DNA of 64,000 nucleotides. Origin: Rhizobium sp. BK251 (GTDB lineage Bacteria > Pseudomonadota > Alphaproteobacteria > Rhizobiales > Rhizobiaceae). Position numbers and translations under genes: made by a program. Under the pieces are notes generated by a model. The model did not search any database. It saw nothing but the letters and a program-made list of their open reading frames with translations, and was not told the DNA's origin. The stretch is taken from positions 434,001-498,000 of the forward strand of contig NZ_SLUQ01000004.1 of assembly GCF_004345245.1 (NCBI RefSeq), written 5' to 3'. Shown here in pieces: positions 18,352 through 27,800 of the stretch (positions within the stretch are counted from its first letter, which is position 1; the number at the start of each line of letters is the position of its first letter).

Positions 18352-19224
18352 ATGTCCAACATCCGAAAGTTCATCTTCCATGATCTGCAGCGGATCGAGG
18401 GATATATTGATCTGCCGGACGCCCTTGTATTTCTCTCCCTGCTCGAAACGCAGACGAGCCTCGGGCTCGAAGGGGGCGTCGCAGAAATCGGCGTCTTCTA
18501 CGGCCGCTCCTATTTCCTTCTGCGAAAGATCACGGCTCCTGAAAACAAGGTCGTGGCCATCGACCTCTTCGAGATAGGCGATGCCGAGGACGGCGTCTCG
18601 GAACAGTACAAGGGATTCCTGAAAAACGGTGCGCAGCTCGGCCTTCCGGTCGACGAGGAACTCGTCATAGCCGGCGACAGCGGCAGGGTCGTACCGGCCG
18701 ATATCCTGGAGAAGGTGGGCCGGGTAAGGTTTTTCAGCATCGACGGCGGGCATATGCTGCCGCATCTCGCCGCCGACAGTGCGCTTGCCGGTGCAGTCCT
18801 CGCTCCCCACGGCGTCATCGCCTTCGATGACACCTTCAATCCCAGCTGGCCGGAGGTGACGGTCGGCGTTTCCGATTTCCTGCGGGAGAACGACGAGTTT
18901 CGCGCCTTCTGCATGACGAAATACAAGACCTATGTCTGCAAGCGCGAGTTTCACGATTTCTATCGCGCCGTGATCGACGAGGCGCCGCATCTGGAGGCGC
19001 TCGAGCACAGCGAGACGGAATTTCTCGGCGCAACAGTGGTGCGCCTCCACAATCCGCTCGGCCGGCGTATCGCCTATGAGATCATGACGCGTTCGGGGAT
19101 GGGCTCCATATCGGAACATCTCTACCGCGGCCACAAGCCGCCGCCTCAACTCACGCCACCGGTTGATGATGGGGGTCATCCCGACGACGCGCCGGCCCGA
19201 TCAACGGGCGCGGACGATCGTTAG
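18352..19224 (+). CDS. Class I SAM-dependent methyltransferase (Methyltransf_24-like)
   Basis: 290 residues. The glycine-rich SAM-binding strand is GGVAEIGVFYGRSYFLLRK, followed by the acidic end of strand 2 (VVAIDLFE) and FFSIDGGHMLPHLAADSALA, which is typical of the cephalosporin-hydroxylase/Methyltransf_24 group found in surface-polysaccharide loci. The final 35 residues are Pro/Asp-rich and probably disordered. It faces away from the co-polymerase gene, beside the exopolysaccharide cluster, so O-methylation of a sugar is plausible but not shown. No strong ribosome site precedes the ATG. Confidence 0.8.
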   Translation: MSNIRKFIFHDLQRIEGYIDLPDALVFLSLLETQTSLGLEGGVAEIGVFYGRSYFLLRKITAPENKVVAIDLFEIGDAEDGVSEQYKGFLKNGAQLGLPVDEELVIAGDSGRVVPADILEKVGRVRFFSIDGGHMLPHLAADSALAGAVLAPHGVIAFDDTFNPSWPEVTVGVSDFLRENDEFRAFCMTKYKTYVCKREFHDFYRAVIDEAPHLEALEHSETEFLGATVVRLHNPLGRRIAYEIMTRSGMGSISEHLYRGHKPPPQLTPPVDDGGHPDDAPARSTGADDR

Positions 19225-19457
19225 CCCGCTCGATCCGACGCGAATGCCAAGCGGTCCGGTCGGCGGCACGCGCGACGGCCGAACCGCAAGAGGCCAAGCG
19301 ATCAATGGGAAAATTAGGTCAATGATTAACCGGCGTCGCACAGAGCGAGCGACGCTCTAAAGAAACGGACGTCTGCCAGACCGGAATCCTCCCGCGCAAA
19401 AGCCGCGGCTCGCTCACGAACCGCCTCTCATCGCGGGCAGCAACTCGGCAAGCCGAG

Positions 19458-19892
19458 CTAACCGACCAGCATCCGCCGCAATACTTCAAACAGGCTTGCC
19501 CGCTTTGGAGCAAGGATTGCGCGAATCTGGGACGCCGCAGTCGAGGCCGCAACGGTCGCGCCGAAATGGCAATAGCAGATGACTTCGTGCAACTGCCAGT
19601 CATCGAGTTCGAAGAAGCGTTTTGCCTCGCCATAGCTGTCGTCCGCAAGGCCGGCCGCCCTAAGAACCGGATCCTTGAAAGCAACCGAAATCGGCGAATC
19701 GTCGCTGCGCATCGCTTCCCGCATATCCGGAGGTTGGTACTCCGTCTGATGCAGCGTCGAGAGGCGCCAATGGGGATTTCGCTCAAGAAGTTCCGCCCAG
19801 CGGACGAGGCGCTCGCTGCGCGACATTGTCCGCCCCGGATAGTCTTCGATTTCCGCGACAGACCTTAATTGCTCAAGTGTTTGATACTTCAT
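19458..19892 (-). CDS. Conserved-looking protein of unknown function
   Basis: 144 residues, soluble, with a good ribosome site (GGGAG six bases before the ATG). The start MKYQTLEQLRSVAEIEDYPG and the centre RWAELLERNPHWRLSTLHQTEYQ look like a real helical protein, and there is a Cys-rich stretch ICYCHFG. I do not recognise a family. It stands alone between the methyltransferase gene (convergent) and the ABC importer operon, 147 bases from the racemase stop. Confidence 0.65.
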   Translation of the reverse strand: MKYQTLEQLRSVAEIEDYPGRTMSRSERLVRWAELLERNPHWRLSTLHQTEYQPPDMREAMRSDDSPISVAFKDPVLRAAGLADDSYGEAKRFFELDDWQLHEVICYCHFGATVAASTAASQIRAILAPKRASLFEVLRRMLVG

Positions 19893-19998
19893 CTTGGACT
19901 CCCATTCAGACGATGGTTGTTCCGCGCCAATACCTACACCGACCCTTGAGGATGATGACTCCGGGTCTTAAGGAAGTCCAATCACGTTAGAAGAATCC

Positions 19999-20023
19999 CG
20001 CCGGCGGAGCGCTCCGTCCGGCG
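19999..20023 (-). terminator. Hairpin after the ABC importer/racemase operon
   Basis: CGCCGG and CCGGCG flank the self-complementary CGGAGCGCTCCG, giving a very stable stem on the minus strand 17 bases after the racemase stop, followed by a T-rich ATTCTTCT rather than a clean U-run. A likely transcript end. Confidence 0.45.
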
Positions 20024-20039
20024 AGCGTATCTAGGGGTT

Positions 20040-20780
20040 TCAGCCCGCCGGCTGGGGCGCGAATTCGCGCATCGCTCCAGCAAACGGCTTGGGGAGGGGC
20101 GCGGAATAGGAACCACGCTTGCTGGTGGAGAGGCCAAGCGAAACCAGTGCCTCTGCCTGCTTCACGGCCGCCGCCACCCCATCGATCACGGGCACGCCGT
20201 AGATCGCCTGCAGTTCGCGCGCAAGATCCGTCATGCCTGCGCATCCGAGCACGATCGCCTCGGCACCGTCTTCCGAGAGCGCCCTTTCGATTTCCGCCCT
20301 GAGCTTGCCGATAGCGCCCGATGCCACGTCCTCCAGCGCGAGCACCGGAATATCCGAGGCCCGAACCTTCGCCCGCTCGCCCATGCCGTAGCGACGGACG
20401 AGGTTTTCGATCAGCACCCGCGACCGCTCCAATGTCGTGACGACCGTGAAGCGCTGCGCCAGAAACCCGGCGGTCGCGACGGCAGACTCGCAGAGGCCGA
20501 CAACCGGCACATCGGAAAAGCTTCGTGCCGCTTCGAGCCCGGTGTCGTCGAAACAGGCAACGATCGCCGCATCATAACCCGAAGCCCGCCGTTCCCTCAG
20601 CTCCGCCAGCAGGCCCGGGATCGCGAGCGCACCGTCATAGTGCCCTTCGATCGAGGCCGGCCCCATGCGCGACGTGGCGGCTATGATCTCGGTCCCGGAA
20701 GCCGCGACGGTCCGGGCCGCCGCCGCGGCCTTTTGTGTCATCGAGACCGTGGTGTTCGGATTTATGAGCAGGAGGTGCAT
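20040..20780 (-). CDS. Asp/Glu/hydantoin racemase family protein
   Basis: 246 residues. The N-terminus MHLLLINPNTTVSMTQ is the family signature; the two catalytic cysteines expected in this superfamily are in AAIVACFDDTGLEAAR and IVLGCAGMTDLA. Members racemise hydantoins or amino acids without a cofactor, acting in the cytosol. It is the last gene of the importer operon, starting one base after the permease stop, so its substrate is probably what the importer brings in. Close relatives include hydantoin/allantoin racemases, but the exact substrate is not visible. Confidence 0.87.
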   Translation of the reverse strand: MHLLLINPNTTVSMTQKAAAAARTVAASGTEIIAATSRMGPASIEGHYDGALAIPGLLAELRERRASGYDAAIVACFDDTGLEAARSFSDVPVVGLCESAVATAGFLAQRFTVVTTLERSRVLIENLVRRYGMGERAKVRASDIPVLALEDVASGAIGKLRAEIERALSEDGAEAIVLGCAGMTDLARELQAIYGVPVIDGVAAAVKQAEALVSLGLSTSKRGSYSAPLPKPFAGAMREFAPQPAG

Positions 20781-20781
20781 G

Positions 20782-21603
20782 TCAGCCTATCTTGGCTTGC
20801 CGCCGGTTCAGCATCGTCATGATGCCGAGCGCGACGAGAATGATGGTGAAGGAGAAGAGTGTCGTTACCGTGCCGAGCGCATACAGGACCGGCGTCGTAA
20901 CGTTGGTCGTCATGCCGTAGATCTCGAGCGGCAGCGTGTTGTAGGTGCCCGATGTCATGAGCGTGCGGGCGAATTCGTCATAGGAGAGCGTGAAGCCGAA
21001 GAGACCGACGCCAACCAGGCTTGGCGCGATCATCGGCAGCACGACATGCCGGAAGGTCTGCCAGGGGCTGGCGCCGAGGTCCCGTGCCGCCTCCTCGTAG
21101 GCGGGGGAAAAGCGGTTGAAGACGGCGAACATGATCAGGACGCCGAAGGGCAGCGTCCAGGTCAGATGTGCCCCGAAGGCCGAGGAATACCAGGCGGGCT
21201 TGAGGCCGGTCTGCTGGAAGACGACGCCGATGCCGAGCGAGATGATGATTGAGGGAACGACGAGGCTCGCCACCGTCGCGTAGAACAACACCGTTGCCCC
21301 ACGGAACTTCCTGCGAAAGGCGAGGCCGGCAAGCAGCGACACGACGACGGTAACGGCCATCACCATGAGCCCGAGCGTGAAGGAGCGCCTGAAGGATGCG
21401 CCGAAATCGCCGACGGCCTGCTTTTCGAAGAGATTGAAGAACCAGTGGACCGAAACCCCGTTCAAGGGGAAAGTCAGGCCGCCGTCCGGCCCCTGGAAGG
21501 AAAGGATGACGATCGCAGACAAGGGGCCATAGAGAAAGAGCACGAAGATCGTGAAGAAGACGGCAAGCACGTAGAATTCGAGGCTTCGCTTCTCACGGTA
21601 CAT
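20782..21603 (-). CDS. ABC importer permease, PotC-like
   Basis: 273 residues with about six membrane helices. The cytoplasmic EAA loop that contacts the ATPase is EEAARDLGASPWQTFRHVVLPMIAPS. It belongs to the spermidine/putrescine permease family and pairs with the PotB-like permease encoded one base upstream (stop and start nearly touch). It forms the membrane channel of the importer. The substrate could be a polyamine or another small nitrogen compound; the racemase partner argues against assuming polyamines. Confidence 0.92.
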   Translation of the reverse strand: MYREKRSLEFYVLAVFFTIFVLFLYGPLSAIVILSFQGPDGGLTFPLNGVSVHWFFNLFEKQAVGDFGASFRRSFTLGLMVMAVTVVVSLLAGLAFRRKFRGATVLFYATVASLVVPSIIISLGIGVVFQQTGLKPAWYSSAFGAHLTWTLPFGVLIMFAVFNRFSPAYEEAARDLGASPWQTFRHVVLPMIAPSLVGVGLFGFTLSYDEFARTLMTSGTYNTLPLEIYGMTTNVTTPVLYALGTVTTLFSFTIILVALGIMTMLNRRQAKIG

Positions 21604-21604
21604 C

Positions 21605-22516
21605 TCAGAGCTCCTTGCGGATATCGACGACGCGCAGGATCGCCGCGACCATCAGAAGGACGAGGACCAGCAGGACGACGGCATTTGCCGCCGCTGCCGG
21701 ATACTGCAGCAACGACATCTGGTTCTTCATCATCAGCGCAACGGACGCGCTCTGGCCGCCGGACATCACCTGCACCGTCGAGAAGTCGGCCATAACCAGC
21801 GTCACGACGAAGATGGTGCCGATCGCCATGCCCGGCTTCGCCAGCGGGATGACGACGTTCCAGAGGACCTGCCATCCGCTGGCGCCCGCGTCACGCGCTG
21901 CCTCGAACAGCGAACGGTCGATGCGCATCAGCGTATTGAAGATCGGCGTCACCATGAAAAGCGTATAGAGATGCACCATGGCGAGCACGACGGCGAAATC
22001 CGAGTAGAGCAGCCATTCGATCGGCCGAGGAACCAGCCCCATTTCGACGAGCGTCGTGTTGACGAGACCATTGCGCCCGAGCACCGGGATCCAGGAAATC
22101 ATGCGGATGATGTTCGAGGTCATGAAGGGCACGGTGCAGACCAGGAAGAGGATCATCTGCGTGCTCGTCTTGCGAATGTGGAAGGCCAGGAAATAGGCGA
22201 CCCAGAAGCCGATGAGGAGCGTCAGCGCCCAGACGATGACCGTGAACTTCAGGGTATTGAGATAAGTCTTCCATGTGACCCACGAACCCAGCGTTTCCGT
22301 GTAGTTCATAGTGAGAAAAGCGGGATAGAGCCCCGCGAAATCATAGTCCCAGAAGCTGACGACCGCGATCATGGCGATCGGCAGTATGAAGAAGAAGCCG
22401 AGGATCAGGACGAGCGGCGTCGATTGCAGGTAGGAAATCGCCGACGGGGCGAACCGGAGGTGACGCTTGGCCAACTCCGATGCCGGCACCGTTTGCTCTG
22501 AAGCGATCGTGGCCAT
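21605..22516 (-). CDS. ABC importer permease, PotB-like
   Basis: 303 residues with six to seven membrane helices after a 30-residue cytoplasmic start. The EAA loop is EAARDAGASGWQVLWNVVIP. This is the first of the two permeases, separated from the binding-protein gene by 132 bases that contain a strong hairpin (22607-22638). Same transporter family as PotB of the spermidine/putrescine system. Confidence 0.92.
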   Translation of the reverse strand: MATIASEQTVPASELAKRHLRFAPSAISYLQSTPLVLILGFFFILPIAMIAVVSFWDYDFAGLYPAFLTMNYTETLGSWVTWKTYLNTLKFTVIVWALTLLIGFWVAYFLAFHIRKTSTQMILFLVCTVPFMTSNIIRMISWIPVLGRNGLVNTTLVEMGLVPRPIEWLLYSDFAVVLAMVHLYTLFMVTPIFNTLMRIDRSLFEAARDAGASGWQVLWNVVIPLAKPGMAIGTIFVVTLVMADFSTVQVMSGGQSASVALMMKNQMSLLQYPAAAANAVVLLVLVLLMVAAILRVVDIRKEL

Positions 22517-22606
22517 GTCTGATCTCCGGAATCTTCCGCGGGATTGCCTTGCCTGGCACCGCGCGAGCCTAGTGTTGCGTCTTGGCCCGCGCGGGTAAGC
22601 GGTAGT

Positions 22607-22638
22607 GGCAGGCGGCGGAGGCTTCCTCGCCGCCTGCC
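22607..22638 (-). terminator. Stable hairpin between binding-protein and permease genes (attenuator or mRNA stabiliser)
   Basis: An 11-bp perfect stem, GGCAGGCGGCG with CGCCGCCTGCC, and a 10-base loop, located 11 bases after the binding-protein stop. There is no U-run. Such hairpins commonly protect the upstream binding-protein message and lower expression of the permease genes behind it. Confidence 0.55.
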
Positions 22639-22648
22639 GATCTTGCCG

Positions 22649-23950
22649 TCAGGCCGCGATGAACTCGTTCCAGCGGCGGACCATGTAGCGGTCTTCGTCC
22701 ATGACGGAGTTCCAGCATGCGACGTGCCCCATGCGCTCCTCGAAGGAGCCGCCGTCGCGAACGGCGCCGGCCTTCTCCATGACCTTGCCTTCCGGGGAAA
22801 GGATATCGCCCTGTGCCGGCTTGCCTTCGATCCAGTAGCCCCACTCGTCGGCGGACATGAATTCCTTGGCGGTATCCATTGCAGCCGAATAGTAGCCCTG
22901 GCGGTTAAGATAGCCGCCGACCCAGCCGGACGTGTACCAGTTGATATACTCATAGGCCGCGTCGAGCTGTGCGCCCTTGAGATGCGAGGCAAGGCCGAGC
23001 CCGCCGCCCCAGGCACGATAGCCTTCCTTCAGCGGCTGGTATTTGCAGGCGATGCCCTTCGAGCGGACTGCGGCGACGGCCGGCGACCACATGGACTGGA
23101 TGACGACTTCGCCGGATGCCATCAGGTTGACGCTCTCGTCGAAGCTCTTCCAGAAGGCACGGAACTGGCCGTCCTGCTTTGCCTTGATCAGGAATTCGAT
23201 CGTCTTGTCGATCTCTTCCTTCGTCATGTTGCCCTTGTCGGCATATTTGATGTTGCCCGTGGCTTCCATGATCATCGCGGCATCCATGATGCCGATCGAC
23301 GGGATGTTGAGGATCGATGTCTTGCCCTTGAAGGCCGGATCCATGATGTCGGCCCAGGTGCTGATCTCGCGGCCGACGAGGTCGGGGCGGATGCCGAGCG
23401 TGTCGGCATTGTAGATCGTCGGAACCATCGTCATCCACTGCGTCGGTTCCTTGGCGAAGGTCTTGGAGTCCTGAGCTTCGACGAAGCCGACCGTGTGAGG
23501 CGCCGTACCCTGCGCGATCACGCTGTCGGACTTCAGCTTGCCGGTGATGAAGAGCGGCACGATCTTGTCGAAATACTTGAGCTTCGACGTATCCATCGGC
23601 TGCAGGACGCCGGTCGGATAGACCTTCTTGGCGATCCAGTACTCGATGTCGGCAACGTCGTAGCTGTCCGGCTGGGTAACGGCGCGCTGGGCAGCGGCAT
23701 CGGAGTCCGTTGCCGTCATCTCAAGCGTGATGCCGAGGTCGGCCTTGCACTTCTCGGCGATCGCATTGATGTTCGAAACGCCCGTACCGAACTGGCGGAG
23801 CGTGATGTTGGATTGCGCCCAGATCGTCGGAAAGCCGGTGATGAGGCCGGAACCGGCAACGGCGCCGACGGCGGCCGCGCCCGTCTTGAGGAGCGAGCGG
23901 CGGGATATGCCCTTCTGCGCCTTGTCGGTGGATTTGGTTTCTGTGGTCAT
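22649..23950 (-). CDS. ABC importer substrate-binding protein (spermidine/putrescine type), Tat-exported
   Basis: 433 residues. The N-terminus has a twin-arginine signal, ISRRSLLKTGAAAVGA, and a hydrophobic stretch up to about residue 45, so it is exported folded to the periplasm. The mature part resembles the PotD/PotF fold: NITLRQFGTGVSNINAIAEK at the start and WADIMDPAFKGKTSILNIPS in the middle. It captures the substrate and delivers it to the two permeases encoded downstream. The 132-base gap and hairpin after it suggest it is made in excess of the permeases. Confidence 0.92.
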   Translation of the reverse strand: MTTETKSTDKAQKGISRRSLLKTGAAAVGAVAGSGLITGFPTIWAQSNITLRQFGTGVSNINAIAEKCKADLGITLEMTATDSDAAAQRAVTQPDSYDVADIEYWIAKKVYPTGVLQPMDTSKLKYFDKIVPLFITGKLKSDSVIAQGTAPHTVGFVEAQDSKTFAKEPTQWMTMVPTIYNADTLGIRPDLVGREISTWADIMDPAFKGKTSILNIPSIGIMDAAMIMEATGNIKYADKGNMTKEEIDKTIEFLIKAKQDGQFRAFWKSFDESVNLMASGEVVIQSMWSPAVAAVRSKGIACKYQPLKEGYRAWGGGLGLASHLKGAQLDAAYEYINWYTSGWVGGYLNRQGYYSAAMDTAKEFMSADEWGYWIEGKPAQGDILSPEGKVMEKAGAVRDGGSFEERMGHVACWNSVMDEDRYMVRRWNEFIAA

Positions 23951-23980
23951 GTCAGTTCCCCTTTTCTTGATGCCGATATT

Positions 23981-25063
23981 TCATGCACGGCCGAGGAGGA
24001 CGGCGTCCTCCAGGGCCCAACTCAACGAGACCGCATCGCCGACCGATACCGGCTTCCTGAAGTAGTCGGCATCGCTCACGATCACGGTGAAGTCGTCGCT
24101 GCCGGCTCCAAGCACGGTGATCTTCACCGAGGAGCCCCGATATTCGATGTTCGAAACGATTCCGGAAAAGCCCAGCGTCTTGTCGGAGGGTGCATCTAGG
24201 CGGACCTTGTCGGTACGGATGCCGATATCCACCGCCTCGCCGACGGCCCTGCCCTCTCCACGCACCGAGAAGCTCTGGCCCTCTGGAACAACAAGCGTCA
24301 GCACGCCATCCTCGTTCCCCGTCACCCGGCCCGAGAGAACATTGTGGTCGCCCATGAAGCGCGCGACAAAGGCGGTCGCCGGCTTCTCGAATACCTGGCG
24401 CGGTGCCGCCGCCTGCTCGATCTTGCCGTCGTTCATGATGACTATGATGTCGGCGAGCGCCATCGCCTCTTCCTGGCTGTGGGTCACATGCACGAAGGTG
24501 ATGCCGAGGGTCTTCTGCAACTTCTTGAGTTCTGCCCGCATGCGGATCTTGAGAAACGGGTCGAGCGCAGAAAGCGGCTCGTCGAGCAGCAACGCTTCCG
24601 GATCGGTGATCAATGCACGCGCCAGCGCCACGCGCTGCTGCTGGCCGCCGGAAAGCTGGGCCGGGCGCCTGGTGGCATAGGCCTCCATCTGCATCAGCTT
24701 CAGCATTTCCAGCGCCTTGGCCCGGCGCTCGTCCTTCTCCACCCCCTTCATCTTCAGGCTGAAGGCGACATTGTCGACGAGATCGAGATGCGGAAAGAGC
24801 GCGTAGGACTGGAACATCATCGCCGTTCCGCGCTTGGCGGGCGGAAAATCAGTGACGACCACGTTGCCGAGCCGGATATCGCCCGACGAAATTGTCTCAT
24901 GTCCGGCGATCATGCGCAGCGTCGAGGTCTTGCCGCAACCCGAGGGGCCGAGGAAGCAGCAATAGGAACCCGCCGGGATCTTCAGGCTGATCGCGTGAAC
25001 CGCGGTCGTCGAGCCATAGACCTTGGAAACGGACGCTATATCGATCTCAGCCGCTTTCGACAT
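23981..25063 (-). CDS. ABC importer ATP-binding protein, PotA-like
   Basis: About 360 residues. All ATPase motifs are present: Walker A GPSGCGKTSTLRMIAG, Q-loop FQSYALFPHLD, signature LSGGQQQRVALARAL, Walker B ALLLDEPLSALD and switch histidine HVTHSQEEAM, followed by a TOBE domain. The start is the ATG giving MSKAAEID, which has GGGGAAG six bases upstream; an ATG 11 codons earlier has none. First gene of the operon ATPase-binding protein-PotB-PotC-racemase. The region before it is shared with the divergent GntR gene. Confidence 0.93.
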   Translation of the reverse strand: MSKAAEIDIASVSKVYGSTTAVHAISLKIPAGSYCCFLGPSGCGKTSTLRMIAGHETISSGDIRLGNVVVTDFPPAKRGTAMMFQSYALFPHLDLVDNVAFSLKMKGVEKDERRAKALEMLKLMQMEAYATRRPAQLSGGQQQRVALARALITDPEALLLDEPLSALDPFLKIRMRAELKKLQKTLGITFVHVTHSQEEAMALADIIVIMNDGKIEQAAAPRQVFEKPATAFVARFMGDHNVLSGRVTGNEDGVLTLVVPEGQSFSVRGEGRAVGEAVDIGIRTDKVRLDAPSDKTLGFSGIVSNIEYRGSSVKITVLGAGSDDFTVIVSDADYFRKPVSVGDAVSLSWALEDAVLLGRA

Positions 25064-25235
25064 TCTGTCTTCCCCTGTTCGGGAAAGATGATGCATCTCG
25101 CGTGCCAGTTTCCGCCGATTGAGCCAAGCCCTTGCGAAACCGCCAAGATTCGTCGACAGGCACCGGAGATTAATTTAGCGGCAATCGTTGGTCATGCACA
25201 TTGAATAGGCGTTTGTGCTCAATTAATGCAGAAAA

Positions 25236-25245
25236 TCGTATACAA
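25236..25245. promoter_or_regulatory. Candidate GntR/FadR-type operator in the divergent promoter region
   Basis: TCGTATACAA fits the TNGT-N2-ACNA pattern bound by FCD-type GntR regulators. It lies between the importer operon and the gntR gene, in an AT-rich stretch, as expected for a repressor that controls both. Confidence 0.45.
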
Positions 25246-25345
25246 TTTCGCCGTGGTTTGCGCGCAAATTCCGGTTAACTTTTACGGCGAAGCCCGATAT
25301 CATCCGCCCTATCGTGGTATTCAACAGATAAAGTGCTCCTCCAGC

Positions 25346-26044
25346 GTGTTTCAAGCGACCGACGAATCCGGCGAAGCCGGGGTTCCGCAGATAAGAGATT
25401 CGATCCGTGATGCGATCGTCGAACGGCGTCTTGCTCCGGGCACGAAGCTTTCGGAAAGCGACGTCGGCAGTCTCTTCAGTGTCAGTCGCACCCTTGCCCG
25501 TGCTGCACTGCAGGCTCTGTCCTATGAGGGCCTGGTCAGCGTCGAGAAGAACCGCGGCGCCTTCGTCGCCTATCCGCTGCCCGATGAAGCGCGCCAGATC
25601 TTCGCCTCGCGACGCCTTCTCGAGCCCGGCATCCTGCGGGAGGCGGTAGCGCGCGCCACACCCTCGCAAATCCAGCACCTCAAGCAGCTGCTCCTGGAGG
25701 AAGGCCGCCTGATGGGCGAGCGCGGCCAGCCGGCCCGCCGCGCCGAGATCAAGGCCTCCGGCGACTTCCATCTCACGGTCGCGCAGATTGCCGGCAACGC
25801 GATCCTGCAGCGCTTCATGGAAGAACTCGTCGCCCGCTCCTCGCTGGTGATCGCCCTGTACGGGCAGTCGACCGTCTCAAGCTGCGGGCATTCGGAGCAT
25901 GGCGACATCGTTGCCGCGATCGAGCGCAAGGATGCCGACGAGGCTTGCCGCCTCATGGTTCACCACATATCGCACATCGAGGCCGACCTCGACCTTCGCG
26001 AACGCAAGAGCGTAAGCCTCCGGGAAGCCTTCGGGCCGCAATAA
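25346..26044 (+). CDS. GntR-family transcriptional regulator, FCD domain
   Basis: About 232 residues. The winged helix-turn-helix is at IRDSIRDAIVERRLAPGTKLSESDVGSLFSVSRTLARAALQALSYEGLV (split between roughly residues 17 and 65), and the all-helical FCD ligand domain follows, with the metal-site histidines in DFHLTVAQIAGN, HGDIVAAIERKD and HHISHIEADL. The frame is open to an ATG at 25226, but those extra 40 codons are unlike the family and contain the probable operator, so I use the GTG at 25346; neither start has a good ribosome site. Divergent from the importer operon, which it probably represses until the substrate binds. Confidence 0.87.
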   Translation: MFQATDESGEAGVPQIRDSIRDAIVERRLAPGTKLSESDVGSLFSVSRTLARAALQALSYEGLVSVEKNRGAFVAYPLPDEARQIFASRRLLEPGILREAVARATPSQIQHLKQLLLEEGRLMGERGQPARRAEIKASGDFHLTVAQIAGNAILQRFMEELVARSSLVIALYGQSTVSSCGHSEHGDIVAAIERKDADEACRLMVHHISHIEADLDLRERKSVSLREAFGPQ

Positions 26045-26234
26045 ACGCATCTTCGCCGATTCCTCTGCCGGCCGGCCGCTGGTCCGTTTCATCCGCACCC
26101 TTCCGAAGCCTGGCATCCATCTTGCCATCTTGTAGTCGACCTGGGTCATCGCGCCGCGGGCATTGAAGATCGCCGGAGGGCTTTTATTTCTTCCATTGGA
26201 GCCCAGTTCTCAGTCAGATTGCGCTGCAGGGAGC

Positions 26235-27290
26235 ATGTCGATGGAAAAGCCCGCCTTCCGACTCACCGATCTCGCCCATGGCGGCGGATGCGGCTGCAAG
26301 CTTGCGCCCGCCGTCCTGCAGAAGCTCCTGGCGGACCAGCCGGAAGCCCGCGGATTCAGCCAGCTGCTGGTCGGCAACGATATGGCCGATGACGCCGCGG
26401 TCTGGCAGCTGGATGAAGACCTTTGCGTCATTGCGACGACGGACTTCTTCATGCCGATGGTCGACGACCCACGGGATTTCGGTCGCATCGCGGCCACGAA
26501 CGCCATTTCTGACGTCTATGCCATGGGCGGGCGCCCGATCCTAGCCCTGGCGATCCTCGGCATGCCGATCAGCAAGCTGGAGCCGGAAACCATCAGCAAG
26601 ATCCTGGCGGGCGGCGCCTCCATCTGTGCCGAGGCCGGGATCCCGATCGCCGGCGGCCACTCGATCGATTCACTCGAGCCGATCTACGGTCTGGCAGTGA
26701 TCGGGATCTGCAAACCCGGAAGGGTCCGCCGCAACAGCGACGTCAAACCGGGGGATGCACTGATCCTCACGAAGGGCCTTGGCGTTGGCATCTATTCGGC
26801 AGCGATCAAGAAGAACGCCCTTTCTGCCGAAGCCTATGACGAGATGCTCGCATCGACGACGCTGCTCAATCGCCTCGGTGCCGAGCTTTCTGAGGACCCC
26901 GATATCCATGCCATCACCGACGTCACGGGCTTCGGCATCCTCGGACATTCGCTGGAGATGGCAAAGGCGTCGCGGGTGTGCCTGAAACTCAAGCTCGACG
27001 CCATTCCATTTCTGTCCCGGGCCGAAGAATTGGCCCGGGAAGGCTATGTCACGGGCGCCTCCGGCCGGAATTGGGTAAGCTACGAGAAGGATATAGACCT
27101 TCCGCCCGGCCTGCCCGACTGGCAGCGCATGCTTCTCGCCGACCCACAGACATCCGGCGGCCTCCTGATTGCATGTGCCGCCGATCGGGCCGATGACGTG
27201 GTCGGGTCGGCGCGGACGTCAGGCTATCCGCTGGCGAGCATCGTCGGCACCGCAGAGACCGGCCCCTCTCGTGTCATGGTGGAAACCTGA
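26235..27290 (+). CDS. selD: Selenide, water dikinase (selenophosphate synthase)
   Basis: About 351 residues. The catalytic loop is [11 protein letters not shown]; the active-site position is cysteine here, not selenocysteine. The ATP-binding glycine-rich and metal residues follow in [11 protein letters not shown] and [32 protein letters not shown]. It makes selenophosphate from selenide and ATP for SelA. The start is the ATG of MSMEKPAF, preceded by AGGGAG; the frame is open 24 codons further. First gene of a plus-strand group that faces the sel/fdo operon. Confidence 0.96.
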   Translation: MSMEKPAFRLTDLAHGGGCGCKLAPAVLQKLLADQPEARGFSQLLVGNDMADDAAVWQLDEDLCVIATTDFFMPMVDDPRDFGRIAATNAISDVYAMGGRPILALAILGMPISKLEPETISKILAGGASICAEAGIPIAGGHSIDSLEPIYGLAVIGICKPGRVRRNSDVKPGDALILTKGLGVGIYSAAIKKNALSAEAYDEMLASTTLLNRLGAELSEDPDIHAITDVTGFGILGHSLEMAKASRVCLKLKLDAIPFLSRAEELAREGYVTGASGRNWVSYEKDIDLPPGLPDWQRMLLADPQTSGGLLIACAADRADDVVGSARTSGYPLASIVGTAETGPSRVMVET

Positions 27291-27333
27291 GCAACGCGGG
27301 ACCAGTTCCCCGATCGACTGCAAGGAGGTTGCA

Positions 27334-27690
27334 ATGCGAATGAGACACCTCATCATCGGTTCCGTTGCACTTGCCCCGATGACATTGGCACTTTCGCCGG
27401 CTTTGGCGCAGGACATGCCGAAGCCCACGGGATGCGTCGATGCTGGCAAGGCGGAGCCGGCCACCGACCCGGTTCCGGGCAATACGGACAGCACGGCGCC
27501 GCACAATGCCGGCACGAGCGGTTGGACCGGCGGAACCGGCGGCGCGCATATCGGCACGAACCCTTCCGGTGCGACGGCCGCATCGACCACCTGGCAACCA
27601 CCGACGGCAAGGGGACTTGACCTCACGATGGCGCCGGAATCGGAGAGCGACAATCCGGCACCGCCATCCGCTGCCCAGCAGCGATGCTGA
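27334..27690 (+). CDS. Small secreted protein of unknown function, downstream of selD
   Basis: 118 residues. It has a strong ribosome site (AAGGAGG) and a clear Sec signal peptide (MRMRHLIIGSVALAPMTLAL, cleavage after SPALAQ). The mature part is low-complexity, rich in Gly, Thr, Ala, Pro and Asn (GTSGWTGGTGGAHIGTNPSG), and ends in cysteine; another cysteine is near the mature N-terminus. No family recognised. It begins 43 bases after selD, so it is probably cotranscribed and may be linked to selenium or formate metabolism in the periplasm. Confidence 0.75.
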   Translation: MRMRHLIIGSVALAPMTLALSPALAQDMPKPTGCVDAGKAEPATDPVPGNTDSTAPHNAGTSGWTGGTGGAHIGTNPSGATAASTTWQPPTARGLDLTMAPESESDNPAPPSAAQQRC

Positions 27691-27800
27691 CCGCCAAAAA
27701 GCGTGCGGCCGCCATTTTCACATGAGCTCACTGCGCTATCTGATCTTTTGCCTGACCCATATGACGCATCTCAGCCATGCAGCGCAGAGGAGCCAGTTCG

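Noticed and set aside
22544..24199. 551-codon plus-strand open frame
   Set aside because: Antisense to the binding-protein gene, with shadow-like composition and no ribosome site or known domain.
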